Below, in pieces: positions 57,309-64,000 of a stretch of DNA of 64,000 bases (its first letter is position 1; each line of letters begins with the position of its first letter). The stretch comes from DASRHY01 sp035650275 (GTDB taxonomy: Bacteria; Actinomycetota; Actinomycetes; Propionibacteriales; Kribbellaceae). Location: the NCBI GenBank assembly GCA_035650275.1, contig DASRHY010000018.1, positions 1-64,000 on the forward strand, written 5' to 3'. Position numbers and translations under genes: made by a program. The notes under the pieces were generated by a model. That model ran no database searches and had not been told where the DNA came from. It saw only the letters and a program-made list of their open reading frames with translations.

Positions 57309-58298
57309 TCAGGCTTCCTTCTTGCGCACCATGTCGGCGTAGACCGCGACCAGGATCACCAGGCCGAGGATGACGTTCTGCCATTCCTGCGGGATGGACA
57401 GGATCTGCAGGCCGTTGTTCAGCACCGAGATGATCAGCGCGCCGATCACGGTGCCGACGATCGAGCCCTTGCCGCCGGACAGCGACGTTCCGCCGATCAC
57501 CACTGCGGCGATCGCCTGCAGCTCGTAGCCCATCCCGGTCGCCGGCTGGGCCGAGCCGAGCCGGGCGGAGATCATGATCCCGGCCAGGCCGATGAAGAGT
57601 CCGGCGAACGTGTAGACGATGATCTTCCACTTCCGGACGTTCACCCCGGACAGCGCGGTGGCCTCCTCGTTGCTGCCGATCGAGTACGTGTACCGGCCGA
57701 GGATGGTCTTGTTCAGCAGCACCCCGGCGATCACCGCGATCACCGCGAGCACCACCACCGCGTTGGGGAAGTTCGGGATCAGCTCGCCGCGGGAGATCTT
57801 CGAGTACGCCGGGGTGTCGTTGAAGTAGATCGGCGTGCTGTGCGCCAGCACCAGCGCAAGGCCCTGCGCGACCAGCATCATCGCCAGCGTCGCGATGAAC
57901 GGCGGGATCTTCAGGATCGAGATGTTGAACCCGTTGACCAGCCCGATCAGCCCGCCGAACAGGATCGTGCCGAGTACGCCGAGCGGCCACGGCAGGCCCC
58001 AGTTCACGATCATCACGCCGGACATCACCGCACACAGCGCCATCCCGGTGCCGATGCTCAGGTCGATGCCGCCGGTGATGATCACGAACGTGGTGCCCAG
58101 TGCGAGGGTGCCGATCACCACGGTCGAGTACAAAATCGCCAGCACGTTCCCGTAGGTGAGGAAGTTCGGGCTGCCCGCGATCGAGAACACGATGAAGATC
58201 ACCAGCAGACTGCCGAAGGCGAGCAGTTGCTGCAGCTTGTCGCGGACGCCGACAGGTAGCGCGGCGAGCGACGTGCGGGTCTCGGATGCGGTGGTCAT
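57309..58298 (-). CDS. sugar ABC transporter permease (CUT2, RbsC-like)
   Basis: 329 aa with 8-10 hydrophobic segments of the ribose/galactose-type permease family. Characteristic pieces are LALGTTFVIITGGIDLSIGT (about 67-86), GLPWPLGVLGTILFGGLIGLVNG, and a late AIAAVVIGGTSLSGGKGSIVGTVIGALII. It forms the membrane channel. It overlaps the ATPase gene by 4 bp and is followed after 25 bp by the binding-protein gene. Confidence 0.9.
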   Translation of the reverse strand: MTTASETRTSLAALPVGVRDKLQQLLAFGSLLVIFIVFSIAGSPNFLTYGNVLAILYSTVVIGTLALGTTFVIITGGIDLSIGTGMALCAVMSGVMIVNWGLPWPLGVLGTILFGGLIGLVNGFNISILKIPPFIATLAMMLVAQGLALVLAHSTPIYFNDTPAYSKISRGELIPNFPNAVVVLAVIAVIAGVLLNKTILGRYTYSIGSNEEATALSGVNVRKWKIIVYTFAGLFIGLAGIMISARLGSAQPATGMGYELQAIAAVVIGGTSLSGGKGSIVGTVIGALIISVLNNGLQILSIPQEWQNVILGLVILVAVYADMVRKKEA

Positions 58299-59872
58299 CG
58301 AATCTCTTCCTCTCCGACTGACTGTTCGAGGCCGAGCTCGGCGGCGTCCTCAGGGTTGGTGTCCGGCCGCAGCGTGGCCAGGTGCATGACCGACTCCTGG
58401 GTGGCTTCGTCAGCGGTGAGCATGCCGGTGAGCCGGCCCTCGCTCATCACCGCGACCCGGTGTGCCATCCGCAGCACCTCCGGCAGCTCCGACGAGATCA
58501 TGATGATCGACTTGCCCTGTGCGGTGAGATCGTTGAGCAACGTGTAGATCTCTTCCTTGGCGCCCACGTCGATGCCGCGGGTCGGCTCGTCGAAGATCAG
58601 GATGTCGCAGTTCTTCAGCAGCCACTTGGCGATCACCACCTTCTGCTGGTTGCCGCCGGACAGGTTCCGCGCCGTCTGCAGGATCGACGGTGTCTTGATC
58701 CGCAGCGACTCGACCAGCCGCTGCGACCCGGCCCGCATCTTGCGGTCCTGCATGAACCCGTACGCCGAGAACTGCTCGGCCAGCGAGCCGATCGTGATAT
58801 TCGCGTTCACGTCCTGCTCGAGCAACAGGCCGAACTGCTTGCGGTCCTCGGACAGGTAGCCGATCCGGTGCCGCGCGGCGTCGGCCGGGTTGTCGATCCG
58901 GACCCGGCGGCCGCGCAGGACGATGGTCCCGCCATCGATCGGGTCCGCGCCGACGATCGCCCGGGCGGTCTCGGTCCGGCCCGCGCCCATCAGCCCGGCG
59001 AAGCCGAGGATCTCGCCCTCGCGCAGCTCGAACGTGACGTCCTTCAGCAGTGTCTTGGTGCTCAGCCCCTCGACCGACAGCACCACCTCGCGGTCGGCGC
59101 GTACGTCGACCGGCCGGGCGTCACTGGCGATGGTCCGGCCGACCATCAGCGTGATGACCTCCTTCATCGAGGTCGAGGCGATGTCGACGGTGTCGACGTA
59201 CTGGCCGTCGCGCAGCACGGTGATCCGGTCCGCGATCGCCTTCAGCTCGTCCATCCGGTGCGAGATGTAGATGACACCGGTCTGCGGGCTCCGGAACCGC
59301 CGGATCAGCTCGTGCAGGGTCGCCACCTCGGCCTCGTTCAGCGCGGCCGTCGGCTCGTCCATGATCAGCACCCGCGGGTCGTACGACAGCGCCTTGGCGA
59401 TCTCCACCATCTGCTGCTTCGCCACCGTCAGCCCACCGACCAGGGCTCGTGGGTCCAGCGGCAGCTCGAGCCGCTCGATCAGCTTGGCCGCCTGCTTGTT
59501 CAGCCGGCGCTCGTTCAGGAAGAACCCGCCGTCGCGGGGCTCACGGCCGATGAAGATGTTCTGCGCGACGGTCAGGTCCGGCATCAGGTTGAACTCCTGA
59601 TGGATGATGCTGATGCCCAGCTCCTGGGCGTGCCGCGGGTTGGCCGGCTCGAACCGGTTGCCGTCCAGGAAGAACTCGCCGGTCTCGATCGGATAGATGC
59701 CGGACAGCAACTTCATCAGGGTGGACTTGCCGGCGCCGTTCTCGCCGACCAGCGCCAGCACCTCGTCGTACCGCAGGTCGAGCCGTACGTCGGCCAGCGC
59801 CCGGACGCCCGGGAAGGTCTTGCTCACCCCGCGCAGCTCGAGCAGTGTCGGTCCAGTGGTCCGTCCGGTCAT
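58295..59872 (-). CDS. sugar ABC transporter ATPase, two-cassette (CUT2, RbsA-like)
   Basis: 525 aa with two ABC cassettes. The first (about 1-235) has Walker A GENGAGKSTLMK and Walker B VLIMDEPTAAL, with an atypical signature (GGLTVAKQQMVEIAKAL). The second (about 255-500) has a degenerate Walker A (GLMGAGRTETAR), signature LSGGNQQKVVIAKWL and DEPTRGIDVGAKEEIY, as is normal for RbsA/XylG. It energises the permease. It overlaps both neighbours by 4 bp. Confidence 0.92.
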   Translation of the reverse strand: MTGRTTGPTLLELRGVSKTFPGVRALADVRLDLRYDEVLALVGENGAGKSTLMKLLSGIYPIETGEFFLDGNRFEPANPRHAQELGISIIHQEFNLMPDLTVAQNIFIGREPRDGGFFLNERRLNKQAAKLIERLELPLDPRALVGGLTVAKQQMVEIAKALSYDPRVLIMDEPTAALNEAEVATLHELIRRFRSPQTGVIYISHRMDELKAIADRITVLRDGQYVDTVDIASTSMKEVITLMVGRTIASDARPVDVRADREVVLSVEGLSTKTLLKDVTFELREGEILGFAGLMGAGRTETARAIVGADPIDGGTIVLRGRRVRIDNPADAARHRIGYLSEDRKQFGLLLEQDVNANITIGSLAEQFSAYGFMQDRKMRAGSQRLVESLRIKTPSILQTARNLSGGNQQKVVIAKWLLKNCDILIFDEPTRGIDVGAKEEIYTLLNDLTAQGKSIIMISSELPEVLRMAHRVAVMSEGRLTGMLTADEATQESVMHLATLRPDTNPEDAAELGLEQSVGEEEIR

Positions 59873-60282
59873 GACGTCCCCACGAAACCCTTGCGGATGA
59901 TCGCGTTGGCGTATCCGCGCTCCTCGCCGGTGCGCACGACGAGGTACGCCGCCGCGGCCGCGTCGTAGAACTTCTGCCGTTCCAGGTACTCGACCGCGGC
60001 CGGCTCGGCATCGGCCGCCGCTACCAGATCATCCTGTACCGGCAGCGGCGGACCGCCGTCGCTCATCAGCGCGACGGACAGACCGTCGTCGAGCGGTACG
60101 ACGGTGCGGATCGCGCGGACCACCTCCGGTGTGGTCAGGCCGGGCAGCTCGACCAGCCGGGTGGCCAGCCGGTGCGCCGGGAAGTTCGCGTCGCCGATCA
60201 CGACCGAGTCCGAGTGGCCCATCGCATCCAGATGGGCGAGCAGCGGCCCGGTGAGGATCGGGTCTATTCCTTTCAGCGCCAC
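59869..60282 (-). CDS. RbsD/FucU-family sugar mutarotase
   Basis: 137 aa. The N-terminus KGIDPILTGPLLAHLDAMGHSDSVVIGDANFPAH, with its GH-D and DANFP motifs, is characteristic of FucU/RbsD pyranose mutarotases, and YLERQKFYDAAAAAYLVVRTGEERGYANAIIRKG at the C-terminus supports FucU. It interconverts anomers of the imported sugar; fucose-type sugars are therefore more likely than ribose. GTG 60282 is set by AGGAG 4 bp upstream. It is the first gene of the operon, directly after a LacI-type operator. Confidence 0.87.
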   Translation of the reverse strand: MALKGIDPILTGPLLAHLDAMGHSDSVVIGDANFPAHRLATRLVELPGLTTPEVVRAIRTVVPLDDGLSVALMSDGGPPLPVQDDLVAAADAEPAAVEYLERQKFYDAAAAAYLVVRTGEERGYANAIIRKGFVGTS

Positions 60283-60294
60283 GGTCGCTCCTGG

Positions 60295-60308
60295 AGAAAT
60301 CGATTTCT
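60295..60308. promoter_or_regulatory. perfect 14-bp LacI-type operator
   Basis: AGAAATCGATTTCT is its own reverse complement with a central CG, the form expected of LacI-family operators. It lies 12 bp upstream of the fucU-like start codon, next to the ribosome site, so a bound repressor would block the whole sugar-import operon. No LacI gene is in the window. Confidence 0.6.
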
Positions 60309-60452
60309 GCGGAGCATAGGTACCTCGCGTGGACACAGTCAACGGCGGGTGGCTTGGCTGCCGCAACGCAACATAGATCCGATGTCTACCACAGAATCTG
60401 GCCTGAAGACGAGAGTTCGGGGCCAGAAAGCCGGTAACAGATCGGGTCGATA

Positions 60453-60673
60453 TCACGTCGTGACTGCTGGTCGACGCCGGAAGAGCGACAGCGGCAGCGT
60501 CATCACGACGGAGACCATGACCATCGAGGTGACCGGTACGTACACCCGCACGCCGAACCGCAGGTCGCCCGGCAGCGGGCCGAACCAGGACAGAGTGCCG
60601 CTCTGGGCGACAGCCCGATCACGAGGACGATCGCGCCGATGATGGCCAGCGTCGGACCCCGGTTGCGATCCAT
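60453..60673 (-). pseudogene. DUF2905-family membrane protein gene with one-base frameshift
   Basis: From ATG 60673 the frame reads MDRNRGPTLAIIGAIVLVIGL, a membrane helix. After about base 60610 the family sequence continues in another frame (SGTLSWFGPLPGDLRF ... VYVPVTSMVMVSVVMTLPLSLFRRR) to a stop at 60453. The span is 221 bp, one base short of a whole reading frame. The GPLPGDLR segment and two-helix layout are those of DUF2905 proteins. A real loss-of-function deletion and a sequencing error are both possible. Confidence 0.6.
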
Positions 60674-60723
60674 CGAGTGAGTATTCGCCGGCTGTCGGTG
60701 GGCTTCGGGCACCGGCCGGGCGG

Positions 60724-60797
60724 TGGAGCGGGTGACGGGAATCGAACCCGCATTCCGAGCTTGGGAAGCTCGTGTTCTGCCATTGAACTACACCCGC
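60724..60797 (-). tRNA. tRNA-Gly (CCC anticodon)
   Basis: On the minus strand the gene runs GCGGGTGTAGTTCAATGGCA... with a 7-bp acceptor stem (GCGGGTG/CACCCGC), anticodon arm CGAGC-TTCCCAA-GCTCG giving anticodon CCC, T-loop GTTCGAATC, and an encoded 3' CCA. The D arm AGTTCAATGGCAGAAC is normal for bacterial glycine tRNAs. Confidence 0.93.
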
Positions 60798-61097
60798 GCG
60801 CTCGCGGTGACGCGAGCAGCGGAGTGGATACTACCCGGTTCTTGCCGGACCGCGTCCAGGGGTCCAGCGATCCGGACGGCTCGCATCGCACACATGCCAT
60901 CGCGCGTGTAACGTCTGCCGGCCGACTGCTCGCAACTGCAGACAAAGACTGCCGGTCGAACCGGATCGGAGCGGCGAGGCAACAATCGGGTTGCCTGCGG
61001 CAACGTTTTGAAATGTACTCGCCAGGAAGGGGTGCGTTCGTGCGCGATGCACGCCACTATGGTCCCGGGGCAGCACACGAGGAGAAGGGGCAGGCTG
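60798..61097. other. 300-bp intergenic region before the MarR gene
   Basis: No gene is seen. GCTCGCG-GTGA-CGCGAGC near 60800 is a small perfect hairpin upstream of the tRNA. AGGCAAC-AATCGG-GTTGCCT (60977-60996) is a 7-bp inverted repeat that could be the MarR autoregulatory site. A TATGGT -10-like box lies about 30 bp before the MarR start. Confidence 0.4.
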
Positions 61098-61553
61098 GTG
61101 GCTACGGACAACGCGGCGCTGGAGAATCTCGAGCGAGAGTTGGTCACGCTGGCAAGGAGGCTTCGGGGGCTGCAGCGGACTCTCGCCGAAGAGGTTCATC
61201 CCGATCTCGAGCCGGCGCAGTACGCGCTGCTCAACCACGTCGAGGAGATGTCGCCGGTGCGGATGGCCGACCTGGTCGCTGTGCTCGAGGTGGACAAGGG
61301 CCCGGTCAGCCGGTCGTGCGCACGGCTCGAGGAGCTCGGTCTGCTGAAGCGGTCGGCGGACAAGCAGGACGCCAGGGCAACCCTGCTCAGCCTGACCGCC
61401 GCGGGCAAGCGCAAGCTGGCGGCCGCGCGGAAGAAGCGGAACAAGTGGATCGGTGACCTGCTCTCGGACTGGTCTCCGAACCAGGTGAAGACATTCGCGG
61501 GTCAGGTGTCGAGGTTCAACAAGGTGTTCGAGTCCGGTAGCAAGGGGAGCTGA
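61098..61553 (+). CDS. MarR-family transcriptional regulator
   Basis: 151 aa, normal for MarR. Helix-turn-helix and wing at about residues 45-95 (SPVRMADLVAVLEVDKGPVSRSCARLEELGLLKRSADKQDARATLLSLTAAGK, with the D-R-region DARA) are flanked by the N- and C-terminal dimerisation helices. GTG 61098 is chosen because GAGGAGAAGGGG lies upstream and the family begins near here; ATG 61050 is an alternative without a ribosome site. It precedes dcd by 27 bp, but dcd has its own leaderless -10 box, so it need not be its target. Confidence 0.85.
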   Translation: MATDNAALENLERELVTLARRLRGLQRTLAEEVHPDLEPAQYALLNHVEEMSPVRMADLVAVLEVDKGPVSRSCARLEELGLLKRSADKQDARATLLSLTAAGKRKLAAARKKRNKWIGDLLSDWSPNQVKTFAGQVSRFNKVFESGSKGS

Positions 61554-61568
61554 GCAGGGACACTGCGG

Positions 61569-61574
61569 TAGGTT
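61569..61574 (+). promoter_or_regulatory. -10 box of leaderless promoter (dcd)
   Basis: TAGGTT ends 6 bp before the GTG at 61581, and there is no ribosome site. Confidence 0.5.
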
Positions 61575-61580
61575 GCGACC

Positions 61581-62156
61581 GTGCTCCTCTCCGACCGCGA
61601 CATCCTGGCCGAGATCGAGGAGAAGCGCGTCCAGCTCGAGCCGTTCGACGCCGACATGGTCCAGCCGTCCAGCGTCGACATTCGGCTGGACCGCTTCTTC
61701 CGGGTGTTCGAGAACCACCGCTACCCGCACATCGACCCGGCCGAGAACCAGCCGGACCTGACCCGGGCGGTGCAGCCGGACGGCGATGAGCCGTTCATCC
61801 TGCACCCGGGCGAGTTCGTGCTGGGGTCGACGTACGAGGTCGTCACCTTGCCGGACGACATCGCGGCCCGGCTAGAGGGCAAGAGCTCGCTGGGTCGGCT
61901 CGGACTGCTGACGCACTCGACGGCCGGGTTCATCGACCCGGGGTTCTCCGGACACGTGACGCTGGAGCTTTCCAACGTCGCGACACTGCCGATCAAGCTG
62001 TGGCCGGGGATGAAGATCGGCCAGCTGTGCTTCTTCCGGCTGTCGTCACCGGCCGAGCACCCGTACGGCTCGGCCAAGTACGGCTCCCGCTACCAGGGCC
62101 AGCGCGGCCCGACCCCGTCCCGGTCGTTCAAGAGCTTCCACCGCACGGACGTCTGA
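61581..62156 (+). CDS. dcd: dCTP deaminase
   Basis: 191-aa homotrimeric nucleotide deaminase. The active-site block HSTAGFIDPGFSGHVTLELSN (about 112-132) contains the catalytic Glu, and LEGKSSLGRLG precedes it; the N-terminus LLSDRDILAEIEEKRVQLEPFD is diagnostic for Dcd. It deaminates dCTP to dUTP, and in many actinobacteria also carries on to dUMP (bifunctional); the sequence does not let me separate the two with certainty. GTG 61581 follows a leaderless -10 box. Confidence 0.93.
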   Translation: MLLSDRDILAEIEEKRVQLEPFDADMVQPSSVDIRLDRFFRVFENHRYPHIDPAENQPDLTRAVQPDGDEPFILHPGEFVLGSTYEVVTLPDDIAARLEGKSSLGRLGLLTHSTAGFIDPGFSGHVTLELSNVATLPIKLWPGMKIGQLCFFRLSSPAEHPYGSAKYGSRYQGQRGPTPSRSFKSFHRTDV

Positions 62157-62168
62157 GCGGTTCGAGGC

Positions 62169-62599
62169 TCAGCCCTCCTCCTCGTCCAGGCCGACCTTCT
62201 CGTTCGCGATGAAGACCTGGATCAGCGCCTTGTCGCTCTCCGGCGGCGAGTACACCCGCTGGATGATCCTTCGGCCGTCGAGGTAGGTGATCGCGCCGCC
62301 ACCCGGCTTCGCGTGCGCGTCGACCCAGGTCTGGATCGCCTGCGTGTCGCCACCCTCGAGGGCCGGGAACAGCTTGTCCGTGATGTTCTTCAGCGCGGTC
62401 CGCGCGGGCTCGAAGCTTGCCCGCTCACCCTTGAAGTCGTAACCGCCGGAGATGTGGAGCTGGGCGAGTCGGCGGGGCTCGCCGAGACGGTCCCGGAGTC
62501 CGATGGCGAGGGCGCCGAGCCCGCCTGGTCCTCGCCGCAGGCGGTCAGACCCGCCAGCAGGGCGATGGACGCGGACGCAGACAGAACCTGCCGAAGCAT
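62169..62599 (-). pseudogene. lipoprotein gene with a one-base frameshift
   Basis: From ATG 62599 the frame encodes a lipoprotein signal (MLRQVLSASASIALLAGLTACG) and a Ser/Pro/Thr linker, then diverges. A conserved-looking domain (SGGYDFKGERASFEPARTAL ... WVDAHAKPGGGAITYLDG ... VFIANEKVG) continues in another frame to a stop at 62169. The span of 431 bp is one base short of a reading frame; the shift lies in the low-complexity linker near 62460-62490. The domain is not recognised. An intact product would be a 143-aa surface lipoprotein. A sequencing error is possible. Confidence 0.55.
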
Positions 62600-62735
62600 G
62601 AGACCCCCGTGCAGAGCTGAGTGTGATGTCCCCGGGACCCTATCGGCGTCAGGGGGCACATACCGGCCGGAACGACAGCGGGCCAGGACCGGTGCCCGAG
62701 GCAACCAAGTCCTGGCCCGCTGGGTGCGGCGCGGC

Positions 62736-62942
62736 TCACCGCCCGCTCATCGACAGGGCGGGACGTCGCCCTCGCACCGACGGCTCCACCCGGTCGGCGA
62801 GCCGGTGCAGTCCGGCCGCGATCCGGTGCCGCGCGGTGCCCGACCGGCGCCGGCTGTCAGTACGGTGCAGCGCGTCCCGCTCGGACTCGCGGATCCGGTC
62901 CTCGAGCCGGTACCGGGCGATCTCCAGGCGTTCGTTCATCAT
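62736..62942 (-). CDS. 68-aa basic hypothetical protein
   Basis: Short, very Arg-rich protein beginning MMNERLEIARYRLEDRIRESERDALHR, which should form a charged helix, followed by a basic tail. The family is not recognised. GGAG lies 8 bp before ATG 62942. It sits 73 bp after the DUF4097 gene on the same strand, so it may be the last gene of that operon. No membrane helix or catalytic motif is visible. Confidence 0.5.
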   Translation of the reverse strand: MMNERLEIARYRLEDRIRESERDALHRTDSRRRSGTARHRIAAGLHRLADRVEPSVRGRRPALSMSGR

Positions 62943-63015
62943 CGGTCTGTCTCCGTTCTGCTCGCTGAGGTCCACCGTCGTCGTGGTGGCTGGTGCCGTG
63001 CTTGATCGCAGTTGC

Positions 63016-63879
63016 TCAGACCCGAACCACGGTGATGTCGCCGCTGACGGTGCGCGCTCGCAGTGCGAGGCTCGACTGCGCCTCGGCCGGTCTGTCGCTC
63101 GGGTCCAGGTCGCACCGGATGTCGCCGGTGACGGTCTTCAGGTCCAGGTATGTCCGGGTGCCGGCCGGGACGCCGACGTGGACGTCGCCGCGGGCCGACT
63201 CGGCGACGACGCTAGGGCCGTCGGCCGCCTCGACCGTGACGTCACCCGATCCCGAGGTGGCGACCGAGTGGTTCCGCACCCGCTCGATGGTGATGTCGCC
63301 CGATCCGACCTTGACCTTCACCGGGCCGACCGCCTCACCGATCCGGACGTCACCGGAGCCGGTGGAGCAGACCGCGGCCTGCTCGTGGACGCCGATCCGG
63401 ATCTCACCGGAGCCGGTGATGGCGCTGAGCCCCTCGCGGACCGACTCGATCGAGATGTCGCCGCTGCCGGTCTTGGCGTCCAGCCTGCCCTCGACCCGGG
63501 CAAGGTCGAGATCGCCCGAGCCGGTGGTGATCCGGGCGGTGCCGGTCGGTGTGTCGATCAGGACGTCGGCCGAACCGGTGCCGATCCGCAGCTCCAGCGC
63601 CAGCGGGGTCTCGACCCGCAGCCGCAGCTCGGGGGTACGTCGATGGCTCGGGCTCGGCGTCTCGACCACCAGCTCGTCACCGCGGACGTCGAACGTCGTA
63701 CGGCCCAGGTACTCGACGACGCCGGGGTCGCCCGGGTCGCCTTCCAGGTAGGCGTGCGTGCTGCCGTCCCCGGACCCGGTGACCACGACCCGGCCGGAGC
63801 CGAGCGTGATCCGGCCCTTCCGTATGCCGTCGTGGTGAACCTCGCGGCTCTGCGCCTGGGGATCGATGACCTCGGTCAT
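63016..63879 (-). CDS. DUF4097 (toastrack) beta-solenoid protein
   Basis: 287 aa built from about ten short strand-turn repeats with TGSGD/SGD turns (ARITTGSGDLDLARV, DAKTGSGDISIESV, VKVKVGSGDITIERV, VATSGSGDVTVEA). Unlike the other DUF4097 protein in the window it has no signal or membrane helix, so it is probably cytoplasmic. ATG 63879 overlaps the stop of the preceding gene (ATGA), so the two are translationally coupled. The function of the family is not established; surface-stress or envelope sensing is often proposed. Confidence 0.83.
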   Translation of the reverse strand: MTEVIDPQAQSREVHHDGIRKGRITLGSGRVVVTGSGDGSTHAYLEGDPGDPGVVEYLGRTTFDVRGDELVVETPSPSHRRTPELRLRVETPLALELRIGTGSADVLIDTPTGTARITTGSGDLDLARVEGRLDAKTGSGDISIESVREGLSAITGSGEIRIGVHEQAAVCSTGSGDVRIGEAVGPVKVKVGSGDITIERVRNHSVATSGSGDVTVEAADGPSVVAESARGDVHVGVPAGTRTYLDLKTVTGDIRCDLDPSDRPAEAQSSLALRARTVSGDITVVRV

Positions 63880-64000
63880 TCCGCCCACCCCGTAACGCGC
63901 TTGCCACGACCGCGGCCGCCCCTGCGCTTGTCCCGGCTCTGCCGGCCCTCCCAGCCTTCCCAGGCCTCAGGGGCCTTCGGGCCGAACACGCCCTCGGGGC
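63876..64000 (-). CDS. C-terminal fragment of an unidentified protein
   Basis: The last 40 codons of a gene that begins beyond the window. The tail reads PKAPEAWEGWEGRQSRDKRR and then a Gly-Arg-rich stretch (GGRGRGKR) and TGWAE. Such acidic/aromatic then GRG-rich tails occur in the small HicB-like or ribbon-helix-helix proteins often encoded before DUF4097 genes in actinomycetes; that identification is a guess from context. It overlaps the DUF4097 start by 4 bp. Confidence 0.5.
   Translation of the reverse strand, partial: PEGVFGPKAPEAWEGWEGRQSRDKRRGGRGRGKRVTGWAE

Noticed and set aside
60172..60642. 156-codon plus-strand ORF near the tRNA
   Set aside because: It runs antisense to the fucU-like promoter and the DUF2905 gene, with no ribosome site or family match.
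60724..60797. tRNA-Gly as an integration (att) site
   Set aside because: No integrase, no repeated tRNA 3' end and no foreign gene block beside it.

Overview
The window is high-GC DNA with GTG and TTG start codons, short intergenic gaps, ATGA overlaps between genes, leaderless promoters (TANNNT 6-7 bp before a start codon) and typical actinobacterial families (SARP/AfsR regulator, WYL regulator, DUF4097 proteins, a three-gene branched-chain 2-oxoacid dehydrogenase cluster, AAC(2') acetyltransferase). It is most likely a soil actinomycete chromosome of the Nocardioidales type (Kribbella-like). The genus is an inference from gene content, not something the bases prove. There is no rRNA, no CRISPR array, no phage block and no transposase; one tRNA gene (Gly, CCC anticodon) is present.

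Layout. 0-10 kb: end of an Lrp-like gene, PPi-dependent phosphofructokinase, a minus-strand set (GntR regulator, small membrane protein, low-Mr tyrosine phosphatase), a three-domain cell-wall hydrolase with a membrane-anchored partner, a DDAH-like amidinohydrolase, a HisC-like aminotransferase, an SDR and an EamA exporter. 10-20 kb: bkdABC-like E1alpha/E1beta/E2 operon, a WYL regulator divergent from a VOC/winged-helix pair, a secreted subtilisin, and a GntR-MFS operon. 20-28 kb: DrrAB-like ABC exporter, a 163-bp element with perfect 21-bp inverted ends, a large SARP regulator, a serine beta-lactamase-like hydrolase and a nucleotidyltransferase. 28-34 kb: part of a phenylacetate catabolic set (paaK, thiolase, paaI, and divergent paaN). 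33-38 kb: a second beta-lactamase-like protein and several leaderless redox genes. 38-42 kb: a CUT1 sugar importer lacking its own ATPase. 41-45 kb: a DUF1232-thioredoxin-NHL fusion ORF, a gene remnant, DUF6458 and DUF4097 proteins. 45-49 kb: a FadE-type acyl-CoA dehydrogenase and a BBE-like flavoprotein. 49-56 kb: methyltransferase, ABM monooxygenase, PAP2 enzyme, a 61-aa CxxC protein, CHAD protein, homocysteine methyltransferase, a MerR/beta-clamp fusion and an AAC(2') acetyltransferase. 55-60 kb: a complete CUT2 sugar importer (FucU/RbsD, ATPase, permease, binding protein) with a Gfo/Idh oxidoreductase and a LacI-type operator. 60-64 kb: a frameshifted DUF2905 gene, tRNA-Gly, MarR regulator, dcd, a frameshifted lipoprotein gene and a DUF4097 operon running off the end.

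Most notable: (1) a protein in which a MerR DNA-binding region replaces domain I of a DNA polymerase III beta clamp, keeping domains II and III and a clamp-like C-terminus; (2) two 54-bp intergenic copies of a tandem 21-bp motif with 33-bp period, placed identically between a stop codon and the next co-directional gene; (3) three copies of a near-identical hairpin placed 3' of genes; (4) a miniature inverted-repeat element carrying a 50-codon ORF; (5) overlapping -10 boxes for two divergent leaderless genes.
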